This document shows positions 37,341 through 50,091 of a stretch of DNA of 64,000 nucleotides, one piece after another. This DNA comes from an uncultured Pelagibacteraceae bacterium (GTDB lineage Bacteria; Pseudomonadota; Alphaproteobacteria; Pelagibacterales; Pelagibacteraceae), in assembly GCA_902616245.1 (NCBI GenBank), contig CACMSB010000001.1:472334-536333 (forward strand), written 5' to 3'. A model generated the notes under the pieces. It was not told the origin of the DNA. It saw only the letters and a list, made by a program, of their open reading frames with translations, and ran no database searches. Each line of letters opens with the position of its first letter. The first letter of the stretch is position 1. The translations under genes and the position numbers were made by a program.

Positions 37341-38446
37341 ATAAATACTTTGATACTTTTTATGATTGGTGGAAAAATATTGATAAAACGATTTTTTTTA
37401 TAATCAGTCTCTTATTTTCCTTAGGTCTATTCTTCTCTTTGGTTTCAACTTCAATAATTGCATCAGATAAATTAAATACAAACTCATACTATTTTTTTTT
37501 GAAACATTTAACTTTTGTTAGTTTAGGAATAATTCTAATTTTAATATTATCTTTTCTAGATCAGAAAATTTTAATTAATTTATCAGTCGTATTATTTTTA
37601 ATCACATTCATCAGTTTGTTCTTAGTTCCTTTAATTGGAGTAGAGGTCAAAGGATCAAAGAGATGGTTAGATATCGGTTCAATACCTAGGTTTCAACCAA
37701 TTGAGATTCTAAAACCTTTTTTTGTTATAGTTATTTCATTAATAATTTCGTTGGAAAAAAAAAACCTTTATCTGAAATATCTTCTGAGTTCAGCTGTTTT
37801 GGTGCCAGTTATCATTTTGCTTTTGTCTCAACCGGACTTAGGACAAACATTATTAATAATCTCTGTTTGGCTGGCTATCATTTTCGTTTCAGGAATAAAT
37901 TTATTTCTTTTTGCATTCTCATTATTGGCAGTGTGTTCACTAACTCTTTTTTTAGTATTTTTAGTGCCTAAATTTGAATACATAAGAATAAGATTAATAT
38001 CATTTTTAGACACTTCTAGTGGTAACAATTACCAGGCTGATAAAGCTAGCGATGCAATATCCAGTGGAGGTTTTTTTGGAAAAGGAATAGGTGAGGGAAC
38101 TTTAAACTCAAGAATACCTGAAGCTCATACAGATTATATAATTTCTGTGATTGCTGAAGAATTTGGAGTAATAATTTTAATAGGAATAATATTACTATAT
38201 TTAATATTTTCTTACAGAGTTTTAAAAAAAATAAATTTTACAAATAACAATAATTATAAACTTATATTAGTTGGAAGTATTTCAATAATACTTTTACAGA
38301 CTTTTATTCATATTGGTGTCAATATTAGGATGCTCCCTACTACAGGTATGACTATGCCGTTTATTAGTTATGGTGGTTCATCAATAGTCGGTACATCAAT
38401 TTTGACTGGAATAATATTAAACTTGACAAAGAGAAAATTAAATTAG
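37337..38446 (+). CDS. ftsW: Septal peptidoglycan polymerase FtsW
   Basis: A SEDS-family glycosyltransferase that polymerises septal glycan strands from lipid II with FtsI as partner. The 369-residue protein has about ten membrane helices. Typical SEDS segments are GSKRWLDIGSIPRFQPIEILKPF in pieces (about 110-132), QPDLGQTLL (about 165-173), YQADKASDAISSGGFFGKGIGEG (about 232-254, in parts), EAHTDYIISVIAEEFG and the C-terminal PTTGMTMPFISYGGSS. It overlaps murD by an ATGA junction and is followed by murG after one base. Confidence 0.95.
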   Translation: MNKYFDTFYDWWKNIDKTIFFIISLLFSLGLFFSLVSTSIIASDKLNTNSYYFFLKHLTFVSLGIILILILSFLDQKILINLSVVLFLITFISLFLVPLIGVEVKGSKRWLDIGSIPRFQPIEILKPFFVIVISLIISLEKKNLYLKYLLSSAVLVPVIILLLSQPDLGQTLLIISVWLAIIFVSGINLFLFAFSLLAVCSLTLFLVFLVPKFEYIRIRLISFLDTSSGNNYQADKASDAISSGGFFGKGIGEGTLNSRIPEAHTDYIISVIAEEFGVIILIGIILLYLIFSYRVLKKINFTNNNNYKLILVGSISIILLQTFIHIGVNIRMLPTTGMTMPFISYGGSSIVGTSILTGIILNLTKRKLN

Positions 38447-38447
38447 T

Positions 38448-39524
38448 ATGAAAAATATACTTATAGTTACAGGTGGTTCTGGTGGACACGTAGTGCCCTC
38501 AACCTCTTTTTATGAACATTTGAAAAATAAATTTTCTGTTAACATAGTATCTGATTTAAGAGGAAGTAAATTTATAAATAGCAAAAAATATAAATATGAA
38601 TTAATAGATGTACCAAATTTATTTTTAAAAACTTATTTGCTACCAATAAATATTTTTAAATATTTTTTAAATATTTTTCAATCTATTAGTTTTATAAAAA
38701 AAAACAAAACAAATATTGTAATTAGCACTGGTGGATATATGACATTTCCATTTTGTTTAGCTGCCTTCATTTTAAAAAAAAAAATTTTCTTGTTTGAACC
38801 TAATAGTGTTCTAGGTAGGTCTAATCGTTTTGCTTTAAAATTTTCAACAAAAATAATATGTCATTATGAAAATATAAAAAATTTTCCTGCAAAATATAAC
38901 TTTAAAAAAGTTGTAGTCGAACCCATTTTAAAAAAAGAGATTTATAATTTAAAAAAAAATTTAATTAGTCAAAAAAAAGAAATAAAAAAAATTCTTATTA
39001 TAGGTGGAAGTCAAGGTGCATCATTTTTTGATAAAAATATAACAGAATTAATGGTTGTAATTTCAAAAAAACAAAAATTAGATATTATTCAGCAAATATC
39101 TAATAAGAATAATTTATCTTCAATAAAAAATAAATATGATAAATCGAATATAAACTATAAATTTATTGAATTTACTAATAATAGTAATGAAATTTATAAT
39201 GGTATAGATTTAGCAATTACCAGAGGAGGAGCAAGCACATTAAGTGAACTTTCATTTTTAAACATACCATTTGTTTCAATTCCCCTTCCGTCAGCAAAAG
39301 ATGATCATCAATTCTATAACTCAGAATATTATTATAAAAAAAATTGTTGTTGGTTAATAGATCAGAATCAATTTAAAATTGACAAACTTTCAAAAATGAT
39401 TTCTGAAATATTCAACAATTATGAAAATTATAATGAAAAAATTAAAAATCTTGAGAAAATTACTAAAAAAAACACTTGGAATAATATAAACAATAAAATC
39501 ATAGAAATTATAGATGAAAATTAA
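38448..39524 (+). CDS. murG: UDP-GlcNAc:undecaprenyl-PP-MurNAc-pentapeptide transferase MurG
   Basis: MurG adds GlcNAc to lipid I to form lipid II at the cytoplasmic face of the inner membrane. The 358-residue GT-B protein has the N-terminal GGSGGHVVPS loop (about 8-17), VISTGGYMTFPF (about 92-103), a second glycine loop LIIGGSQGASFF (about 183-194) and the donor-site TRGGASTLSEL (about 260-270) followed by PLPSAKDDHQFYN. Its end overlaps murC by 11 bases. Confidence 0.96.
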   Translation: MKNILIVTGGSGGHVVPSTSFYEHLKNKFSVNIVSDLRGSKFINSKKYKYELIDVPNLFLKTYLLPINIFKYFLNIFQSISFIKKNKTNIVISTGGYMTFPFCLAAFILKKKIFLFEPNSVLGRSNRFALKFSTKIICHYENIKNFPAKYNFKKVVVEPILKKEIYNLKKNLISQKKEIKKILIIGGSQGASFFDKNITELMVVISKKQKLDIIQQISNKNNLSSIKNKYDKSNINYKFIEFTNNSNEIYNGIDLAITRGGASTLSELSFLNIPFVSIPLPSAKDDHQFYNSEYYYKKNCCWLIDQNQFKIDKLSKMISEIFNNYENYNEKIKNLEKITKKNTWNNINNKIIEIIDEN

Positions 39525-40896
39525 TATTGGAAAAACTGAATTAATTCATTTTGTTGGTATTGGCGGTATTGGAATGAGTGGTTTAGCGTTAATAATGAAT
39601 AGTTTAGGTTTTAAAATACAAGGAAGCGATATATTAGATAACAAAAACCTTAATTTACTGAGAAAAAGAAAAATTCCAATCTATTTAAACCACAATAAAC
39701 AAAATATAAAAAATTGTACTGTATTGGTAGTTTCATCCGCTATAAAAAAATCAAATCCAGAATATAAGCACGCTAAAAAATTAAACTTGCCGATATATAA
39801 AAGAGGAGAATTATTGGGTCATTTAGTTTCTTTAATGAAAAATATTGTTGTGACAGGGTCTCACGGCAAAACAACCACAACCTCAATTTTGTCAAACATT
39901 TTGAATTACGCAAAACTAGATCCTACAATAATAAACGGAGGTGTTTTGAATTCAATAGGAAGTTCAGCTAAATTGGGAAAAAGTGATTGGAGTTTAGTTG
40001 AATCAGATGAGTCAGATGGCAGTTTTCTCCAAATACCTTTTAATTACTCAATAATAACTAATATTGATAATGAACACTTGGATTACTATAAAACTATGAA
40101 AAATCTTAAAAATAAATTTATAGAATTTATTGATAAAACTCCTTCTTTTGGAAAGGCTTTTTTGTGTTTAGATGATAAAAATATAAAAAATATTTTGCCA
40201 AAACTAAAAAATAATAATTATTACACATTTGGTTTAAATCAGAAATCAAATTTCCATATTTTTAATATAATCCAGAATAGAAAATTTTCAAAATTTAGCA
40301 TTAAAATTAAAATACCAGGTAAAACAAAAATTATTAAAAATATTTTAATACCTCTTTTAGGTTTACATAATATAAAAAATGCAACTTCGGCATTAGCAGT
40401 AGCTTTTTCAATTGGAGTATCAGATAAAATAATTAAATTAGGCTTAAAAAACTTCAATGGAGTTCAGAGAAGATTTAATTTTTTATTTGAAATTAATAAA
40501 GTGCCGTTTTTTGATGATTATGCGCATCATCCAACTGAAATTTCATCTGTATTAGATGGAGTTAGCAAAGTATATAACAATGAAGAAATAGTTTGTATTT
40601 TTCAACCACACAGAATTTCAAGAGTAAAAAATTTAAAAAAAGAGTTTTCTAAATGTTTTAAGAATGCAAATATGATTTTACTTTGCCCAATCTATAAAGC
40701 AAGTGAGACAATAAAATTGGGATTTTCATATAACTCATTTGCAAAGTTAATCGCTAAAAATTCTAAAGTTAAATTGATAATGCTTAAAAATGAAATAGAA
40801 TTAAAAAAAATCATCAAAAACATTGCATTTGGTAACAAAATTTTTATTGCAATGGGTGCTGGATCTATAACAAATTGGGTAAGAAATCTGAACTAA
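39514..40896 (+). CDS. murC: UDP-MurNAc:L-alanine ligase MurC
   Basis: MurC adds the first amino acid, L-alanine, to UDP-MurNAc. In 460 residues it shows the N-terminal HFVGIGGIGMSGLA loop (about 12-25), GSDILDN, the ATP loop VTGSHGKTTTTSIL (about 112-125), ESDESDGSFL (about 167-176) and a C-terminal domain with DDYAHHPTEI (about 342-351) and FQPHRISR (about 374-381). The order and length match MurC rather than MurD or Mpl. It overlaps murG and precedes murB by one base. Confidence 0.96.
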   Translation: MKINIGKTELIHFVGIGGIGMSGLALIMNSLGFKIQGSDILDNKNLNLLRKRKIPIYLNHNKQNIKNCTVLVVSSAIKKSNPEYKHAKKLNLPIYKRGELLGHLVSLMKNIVVTGSHGKTTTTSILSNILNYAKLDPTIINGGVLNSIGSSAKLGKSDWSLVESDESDGSFLQIPFNYSIITNIDNEHLDYYKTMKNLKNKFIEFIDKTPSFGKAFLCLDDKNIKNILPKLKNNNYYTFGLNQKSNFHIFNIIQNRKFSKFSIKIKIPGKTKIIKNILIPLLGLHNIKNATSALAVAFSIGVSDKIIKLGLKNFNGVQRRFNFLFEINKVPFFDDYAHHPTEISSVLDGVSKVYNNEEIVCIFQPHRISRVKNLKKEFSKCFKNANMILLCPIYKASETIKLGFSYNSFAKLIAKNSKVKLIMLKNEIELKKIIKNIAFGNKIFIAMGAGSITNWVRNLN

Positions 40897-40897
40897 T

Positions 40898-41806
40898 ATG
40901 GAATTGAAAGATATTGAAGATTTTAAAAATAAATTTAATGCAGATCTTTTTTTTAATATCGATATCAAAAAGTTTAATTGGTTTAATATAGGTGGTAAAT
41001 CAAAAATATTTTTTAAACCAAAAAATCTAGTACAGCTAAAGGAATTTCTAAAATTATACAAAAATAGAGGAAAAATGTTTATATTAGGAATGGGTTCTAA
41101 TGTATTATTTAAAGATAATATTTATGAAGGTGTAATTATTAAACTTAGTAACAACTTTAGTTCATTATCAAAATTAAAACCAGACATTATAATTGCAGGC
41201 TCAGCTTGCTCACAAAAGAAACTCTCAGAATATGCGCTAGAGAATGAAATAAGTGGTTTTGAGTTTATGTACTGTATACCTGGTTCGGTTGGAGGTGGTC
41301 TTCAAATGAATTCTGGTTGTTTTGGAAAAGAATTTAAAGACAAATTAATTTCGATACAGTGCATTGATACAAATGGAAATATTAAAGTTATACCATCTAA
41401 TAAAATTAAATTTAAATACAGAAAAATAGAATTAAATGAAAATTTAATTTTTTTAAGCGCTACATTTAAAGGTGATTTATCAAACAAGAGTAAAATAAAA
41501 AATTTGATGCAAGAATTGTCTATAAAAAAAAATAATTCTCAACCTTCAAAAATTAAGACTGGAGGAAGTACTTTTAAAAATCCAATTGATCAAACAACAA
41601 AAAAGGCTTGGGAACTTATAAAAGAATCAGTTCCTGACAACATTAATTTTGGAGATGCTTGTATATCAAAAAAACATTCAAATTTTTTTGTTAATAAAAA
41701 TAACGCATCTTTTGATGAAATGAATTCATTAATTAATTTTGTAAAAAAAAATGTGAAAGACAAAACTGGTATTAATATTAATTTGGAAATTAAAATTATA
41801 GAATAG
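40898..41806 (+). CDS. murB: UDP-N-acetylenolpyruvoylglucosamine reductase MurB
   Basis: MurB reduces UDP-GlcNAc-enolpyruvate to UDP-MurNAc using NADPH and bound FAD. The 302-residue length and lack of the extra type I loop place it among type II MurB proteins. FAD-binding segments are FNIGGKSKIFF (about 28-38), LGMGSNVLF (about 63-71) and the CIPGSVGGGLQMNSGCFG region (about 127-144). The catalytic serine is in KTGGSTFKNP (about 223-232) and the essential glutamate lies in the C-terminal NLEIKII. It starts one base after murC and its stop overlaps the ddl GTG start. Confidence 0.95.
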   Translation: MELKDIEDFKNKFNADLFFNIDIKKFNWFNIGGKSKIFFKPKNLVQLKEFLKLYKNRGKMFILGMGSNVLFKDNIYEGVIIKLSNNFSSLSKLKPDIIIAGSACSQKKLSEYALENEISGFEFMYCIPGSVGGGLQMNSGCFGKEFKDKLISIQCIDTNGNIKVIPSNKIKFKYRKIELNENLIFLSATFKGDLSNKSKIKNLMQELSIKKNNSQPSKIKTGGSTFKNPIDQTTKKAWELIKESVPDNINFGDACISKKHSNFFVNKNNASFDEMNSLINFVKKNVKDKTGININLEIKIIE

Positions 41807-42726
41807 TGAAAAAAATTCTAATTTTAGCTGGCGGTTATTCAAAAGAAAAAGAAATTAGCATTCAAACTGCAAAAAGCGTTCTTTCAGAATTAAATAAAGA
41901 TAAGAAATATATTCTTAGAGTTGTAAATCCTGATGGACAATTTATTAAAGTATTAAGAAAGTTTAGACCAAATGTAGTATTAAATCTATTACATGGAAGA
42001 TATGGAGAAGATGGATACATTCAAGCTATTTTAGAGTCTGAGAAAGTTAAATATACGCATTCAGGAGTACTATCATCATCACTAGCTATTGATAAAGAGA
42101 TTTCAAAAAAAATCTATATTAAAAATAAAATTTTGACACCAAAATATATAAAATTTTCTTTCAAAAAAAAAATCAATAATAAAAGATTTTTTCGTCAATT
42201 AGAAAAAAATATTGGATTTCCTTTGGTAATAAAACCATTGAATGAGGGATCAAGTGTTAATGTATTTATATGCACTAAATCAAATTTTTATAAAAATTTA
42301 TTTAAGCTAAAGGAATATGATCAAATTTTAATAGAAAGATACATTCATGGAAGAGAAATACAAGTTGCGATTCTAAATGAGAAAATTCTTGGCGCTATTG
42401 AACTAAGACCAAAAAGAAAATTTTATGATTATGAAGCAAAGTATAACCCAAAAGCAAAAACGGAGCACTTAATTCCAGTCGATTTAACCAAAAAACAATA
42501 CAAAAAAATTACCGAAATTGCACTTAAAGCCCATAAATTATTAAAGTGTAGAGGAGTATCAAGATCTGATTTTAGATTTTCTGGAAATAAATTTTATTTA
42601 TTAGAAACAAACACGCAGCCAGGAATGACCGCATTGTCTCTTGTACCAGAAATCGCAAAATTTAATAACATTACTTTCAAAAATTTGATAAAAAAAATTT
42701 TGAAAGATGCTTCAACAAATAAATAA
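41806..42726 (+). CDS. ddl: D-alanine-D-alanine ligase
   Basis: Ddl makes the D-Ala-D-Ala dipeptide used by the MurF half of the fusion encoded upstream. The 306-residue ATP-grasp protein has an LAGGYSKEKEISIQTAKSV N-terminal signature (about 5-23), NLLHGRYGEDGYIQA (about 60-74), the KPLNEGSSVNV loop (about 139-149), ILIERYIHGREIQVAIL (about 172-190) and ETNTQPGMTALSLVPE near the C terminus with the metal-binding glutamate and asparagine. Translation starts at GTG 41806, overlapping the murB TAG stop. It overlaps ftsQ by 20 bases. Confidence 0.95.
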   Translation: MKKILILAGGYSKEKEISIQTAKSVLSELNKDKKYILRVVNPDGQFIKVLRKFRPNVVLNLLHGRYGEDGYIQAILESEKVKYTHSGVLSSSLAIDKEISKKIYIKNKILTPKYIKFSFKKKINNKRFFRQLEKNIGFPLVIKPLNEGSSVNVFICTKSNFYKNLFKLKEYDQILIERYIHGREIQVAILNEKILGAIELRPKRKFYDYEAKYNPKAKTEHLIPVDLTKKQYKKITEIALKAHKLLKCRGVSRSDFRFSGNKFYLLETNTQPGMTALSLVPEIAKFNNITFKNLIKKILKDASTNK

Positions 42727-43396
42727 ACATAAGTTATATTTTTACTTATCCTCATTTTTGCTCTTATCTACAATAACGAATACTAATTTAAAAAATTTAA
42801 TTGGAAATTATTTTATGATTAAAAATATAAACATTAAAAATGATAATCTAGAAATAAAAAAAAAAATCTATTCAAAAACAAAGTATTTAAAAGATGAAAA
42901 CATATTTAAAATAGAAAAATCGATTCTTTACTCAAAATTAAAAGAATTAAATTATCTTGAAAACATAATTATAAAAAAAAATTATCCTTCAACACTATTA
43001 ATAACAGCAACTGAAACAGATTTAATAGCTATTACTTATAAAGAAAAAAAAAAATACTTTATAGGTAAAAACAAAGAATTCATAAACTCAAAAAAAATAA
43101 AAACTAAAAAAGAATTACCAATTATCTTCGGGAAATTTGATGTTTCGAATTTTCTACATTTGCAAGATTTAATCAAAAAACATAATCTAAATTATAAAAA
43201 AATAAATAAGTATTATTTTCATAAAAATAAAAGATGGGATTTATATCTTGAAAATAATATCTTAATAATGTTACCAAATAAAAATGTTAGAGATGCATTA
43301 AAATTATATATTAAATTTAATGAAAAAAATGAAATAAAATCTGATGCAATAATTGATCTAAGAATAGAAAATAGACTAATCTTGAACAATGGATAA
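42707..43396 (+). CDS. ftsQ: Cell division protein FtsQ-like
   Basis: A 229-residue bitopic protein of the FtsQ/DivIB type. A short cytoplasmic N terminus and one membrane segment (about 8-25) are followed by a POTRA-like domain (about 36-100) in which LKELNYLENIIIKKNYPSTLLI is the recognisable strand-helix unit (in two parts), then a beta domain with KNKEFI and RRWDLYL-like KRWDLYLENNI. FtsQ recruits FtsL and FtsB to the septum. It is shorter than many FtsQ proteins (270-300 residues). The place between ddl and ftsA agrees with the usual order. Confidence 0.85.
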   Translation: MLQQINKHKLYFYLSSFLLLSTITNTNLKNLIGNYFMIKNINIKNDNLEIKKKIYSKTKYLKDENIFKIEKSILYSKLKELNYLENIIIKKNYPSTLLITATETDLIAITYKEKKKYFIGKNKEFINSKKIKTKKELPIIFGKFDVSNFLHLQDLIKKHNLNYKKINKYYFHKNKRWDLYLENNILIMLPNKNVRDALKLYIKFNEKNEIKSDAIIDLRIENRLILNNG

Positions 43397-44549
43397 AGAA
43401 GAGTATTTAAATATTTTAGATCTTGGGAATTACAGAATTAGATTTTCTGTATTTGATAAAAATTCTAAATCGAGATTTAGCAAAAATATTCCTATAAATT
43501 TTGATTGTAATTACTTACATCATTTTAAAGATATTAGTAACTTAATTAAAATAGCTGAAAAAGAAATTTCATCATATATAGAAAATATTATTTTAACTCT
43601 AGATAATCATAATTTGTTTAGTTTCGATATTTCTTTAACAAAAAAATTAAATTCTAATTTAGAAATAAAAAAAATTTATGAAATGATATTTCTGGAATTA
43701 AAGCAGATCATAAATTTTAATTATCCAGAATATGAAATAATACATATTATTATTGACAACTGCATTGTAGATGAAAAACATTACTTTGATTTACCTAATA
43801 ATGGAATTAAAACTGATAATATGAAAATCGATTTTAAATTAATATGTTTTCCTAAGAAATTAATTAATGAAATTAGAAATAATTTTTCAAAAAATAATTT
43901 AAAGATAAAAAATATTTTCTGTACAAGTTATATTAAATCACATTCTTACTTGAAAAATATAGGGAGAAATAACATCTCATTTCTTGATATAGGTTATAAA
44001 AGATGTTCTCTACTAACTTATAAAAATGAAAAGTTAAAATTTATACAAACAATTCCAATAGGTAGCTTTCATATAACACAAGATATTTCTAAAGTTTTAA
44101 AAGTAGATTTTGATCTTGCTGAAAATCTTAAAAAATACTTTAATTTAATTGAAAATAATTTTTTAAAAAATAGTATTAATAAGGACAAATTTAATGTTGA
44201 GGAGGTTTTTAAAAGAAAAATTTCAAAAGATCTCTTAAAAAAAGTAATATTATATAGAGTTCAAGAAATAATTGATATTACTTATGAAAGATCAAATAGA
44301 CTTTTTTACAATTATAACATTAGTGATCATGATCTTTTTTTATTAGGGGAAGGATCAATATTATTCAGTAATAATTCATTTAACTTGGAAGATAGATTTG
44401 AATTTAATTCAATTAATTTTTATAAAGAGAAAGACGTTGAAATATGTAAATCTGCCATCCCATTTCATTTAGAATATAAAAAAACTCCAGAAATAAACAA
44501 TAAAAAGTGGGGATTATTTGAGAAATTTTTCAATTTCTTTAGCAGATAG
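43389..44549 (+). CDS. ftsA: Cell division protein FtsA, divergent
   Basis: A 386-residue actin-like protein identified by its place between ftsQ and lpxC, its length, and a C-terminal amphipathic helix (KWGLFEKFFNFFSR) like the membrane-targeting tail of FtsA. FtsA tethers FtsZ to the membrane and starts the divisome. The actin-fold ATP motifs are weak: phosphate loop 1 reads LDLGNYRIRF (D11), phosphate loop 2 reads LDIGYKRCSL (D200) where DIGGGT is usual, and the adenosine loop LLGEGSILF is closer to normal. Nucleotide binding could be altered. ftsZ is missing downstream, having moved to the front of the cluster. It overlaps ftsQ by eight bases. Confidence 0.8.
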   Translation: MDKEEYLNILDLGNYRIRFSVFDKNSKSRFSKNIPINFDCNYLHHFKDISNLIKIAEKEISSYIENIILTLDNHNLFSFDISLTKKLNSNLEIKKIYEMIFLELKQIINFNYPEYEIIHIIIDNCIVDEKHYFDLPNNGIKTDNMKIDFKLICFPKKLINEIRNNFSKNNLKIKNIFCTSYIKSHSYLKNIGRNNISFLDIGYKRCSLLTYKNEKLKFIQTIPIGSFHITQDISKVLKVDFDLAENLKKYFNLIENNFLKNSINKDKFNVEEVFKRKISKDLLKKVILYRVQEIIDITYERSNRLFYNYNISDHDLFLLGEGSILFSNNSFNLEDRFEFNSINFYKEKDVEICKSAIPFHLEYKKTPEINNKKWGLFEKFFNFFSR

Positions 44550-44611
44550 TGGTATTTTCTTGTAACATTTCTTGAGTACTTAAGTATTAATTGTTTTTGT
44601 ATAAGAATTTT

Positions 44612-45532
44612 GTGTCAATTCTTACTCAAAAAACTGTTTCGAAAAAAATCTCTTTTAGTGGAGTAGGTATACATAGTGGAAAAAAGGTAAATTTAAACAT
44701 ACTTCCCTCGGGTCCAAATAGTGGAATAATATTTAAAAGAGTAGATTTAAATAAAAATAATATTGTTTACCCACTTTATAATAATGTAACTGACACAACA
44801 CTATGTACAACAATTTCAAACGAATATGGGATAAAAGTATCTACCATAGAACATTTAATGGCAGCTTTTTATGGCATAGGTATAGATAATGCAATTATAG
44901 AATTAGATTCACAAGAAGTCCCAATTCTTGATGGATCTGCGAAAGTTTACGTTGATAGTATAAAAAAAGTAGGCTTAAAATTCAGTGATCAACCAATTAA
45001 AATAATTAAAATTAATAGAGAAATAAACTTACAAGATGGTGATAAGTTCATTAACATAAATAAATCTAATGTTGCAGGTGAAATCGAGTTTCAAATTAAA
45101 TATAAAAATAGTCTTATCGGAGACCAAAAAAATAAAATTAACGTTTTTGAAGATAATTTAGATGATATTTATAATTCTCGTACATTCTGTTTATATGAAG
45201 ATATCGAAAAATTAAAAAAATTAAATTTGGGTAAAGGTGGAAGTTTAGAAAATGCGATTGTTATAAAATCTGAGAAAATACTTAATGAAAGTGGTTTAAG
45301 AAATGAATTAGAATTTGTTAACCATAAAATATTAGATTGTATGGGGGATCTATTTTTATCAGGATATAAAATAATAGGTTCAATAAAATGTTCACAGGGA
45401 GGACATAGTCTCACAAACAAACTTCTTAAAGAAGTTTTCGATGATCAATCTAATTATTCTCTAATAGAAATAAAAGGCAAACAGTTGCCTTATACTTTTG
45501 CCAATTATCACAACCTAAAATCAATAGCATAA
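44612..45532 (+). CDS. lpxC: UDP-3-O-acyl-N-acetylglucosamine deacetylase LpxC
   Basis: LpxC is the zinc enzyme of the committed step of lipid A synthesis. Zinc and catalytic residues are seen in STIEHLMAAFYG (histidine), HKILDCMGDLFLSG (histidine and aspartate) and GGHSLTN (general-acid histidine); VPILDGSA and FSGVGIHSGKKV are family signatures. I chose the GTG at 44612, which gives 306 residues and begins just before the conserved KKISFSGVG, over upstream TTG codons at 44591 and 44597; E. coli LpxC has 305. Presence of LpxC indicates lipid A in the outer membrane. A 62-base gap, one of the larger ones in the cluster, separates it from ftsA, with palindrome TACTTAAGTA at 44577-44586. Confidence 0.95.
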   Translation: MSILTQKTVSKKISFSGVGIHSGKKVNLNILPSGPNSGIIFKRVDLNKNNIVYPLYNNVTDTTLCTTISNEYGIKVSTIEHLMAAFYGIGIDNAIIELDSQEVPILDGSAKVYVDSIKKVGLKFSDQPIKIIKINREINLQDGDKFININKSNVAGEIEFQIKYKNSLIGDQKNKINVFEDNLDDIYNSRTFCLYEDIEKLKKLNLGKGGSLENAIVIKSEKILNESGLRNELEFVNHKILDCMGDLFLSGYKIIGSIKCSQGGHSLTNKLLKEVFDDQSNYSLIEIKGKQLPYTFANYHNLKSIA

Positions 45533-45570
45533 TAGTTAGAATTTTCGTATTTATCTGTTAAAACATTTAA

Positions 45571-46407
45571 ATGAAATTTATTCATTTTCTTAAATTTTTG
45601 GTTTTTCTTATTTTAATATTTAGCTGTTCTAAAAAAGACGAAAATATTTCAATAATTAAAGAACAGAATTTAGAAAATCAGATGATAGAGGCATATACAG
45701 ATGCATACAGAGAATTTGAAAGAGGAGATGTAATTTTTGCAGGAAAAAAATTTAATGAGGTTGAGCTTTTATTCCCACAATCAATATGGGCCTCTAGATC
45801 AGTTCTGATGGCAGCTTATGGTTATTTTTCACAAGGATATTATGCATATGCAATTAATGAATTAGAGAGATTTATAAACAAATATAAAAATCATCCTCAG
45901 TTAGATTATGCATATTATATATTAGCTTTATGTCACTACGATCAAATAGTAAGTGAAAAAAAAGATACTAATGAAATAATTAAAGCAAAAAAGTATTTCA
46001 ACACACTAATTATAAATTATCCAGACACTGATTATGCATTAGATGCAAAGTTTAAACTTGATTATATAAGAGAGATTGAAGCTTCTAAAGAAATGTATTT
46101 GGCAAGATATTATGTCGAAAGACAAAAGTGGATACCAGCAATCAACCGTTTTAAAACTGTAATTAATAATTATGATACTACTATTTACGTAGAGGAAGCA
46201 CTTCATAGACTTGTTGAGATACATTATATGTTAGGACTTGTTGATGAAGCTGAAAATTATGCTTCTTTACTTGGTTATAATTATCAATCTAGTAAATGGT
46301 ACGAAGCATCTTATAAATTATTGGATAAAAATTATGTTAGAGTAAAGAAAAATGGCAGCGATCAGAGAGAGGGAATACTCAAAAAATTAAAAAAATTATT
46401 TAAATAA
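45571..46407 (+). CDS. bamD: Outer membrane assembly lipoprotein BamD
   Basis: A 278-residue lipoprotein of the BAM complex that folds beta-barrel proteins into the outer membrane. The signal peptide ends in a lipobox, LIFSC with cysteine 20, followed by KKDEN. TPR-like repeats fill the rest: AYREFERGDVIFAGKKFNEVE, AYGYFSQGYYAYAINELERF, KYFNTLIINYPDTDYALDAK (each cited in part) and the C-terminal AENYASLLGYNY. The order lpxC-bamD is standard for alphaproteobacteria; the recN gene usually found between bamD and ligA is absent. Start ATG 45571. Confidence 0.92.
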   Translation: MKFIHFLKFLVFLILIFSCSKKDENISIIKEQNLENQMIEAYTDAYREFERGDVIFAGKKFNEVELLFPQSIWASRSVLMAAYGYFSQGYYAYAINELERFINKYKNHPQLDYAYYILALCHYDQIVSEKKDTNEIIKAKKYFNTLIINYPDTDYALDAKFKLDYIREIEASKEMYLARYYVERQKWIPAINRFKTVINNYDTTIYVEEALHRLVEIHYMLGLVDEAENYASLLGYNYQSSKWYEASYKLLDKNYVRVKKNGSDQREGILKKLKKLFK

Positions 46408-46410
46408 TAA

Positions 46411-50087
<3,677 letters not shown>

Positions 50088-50091
<4 letters not shown>

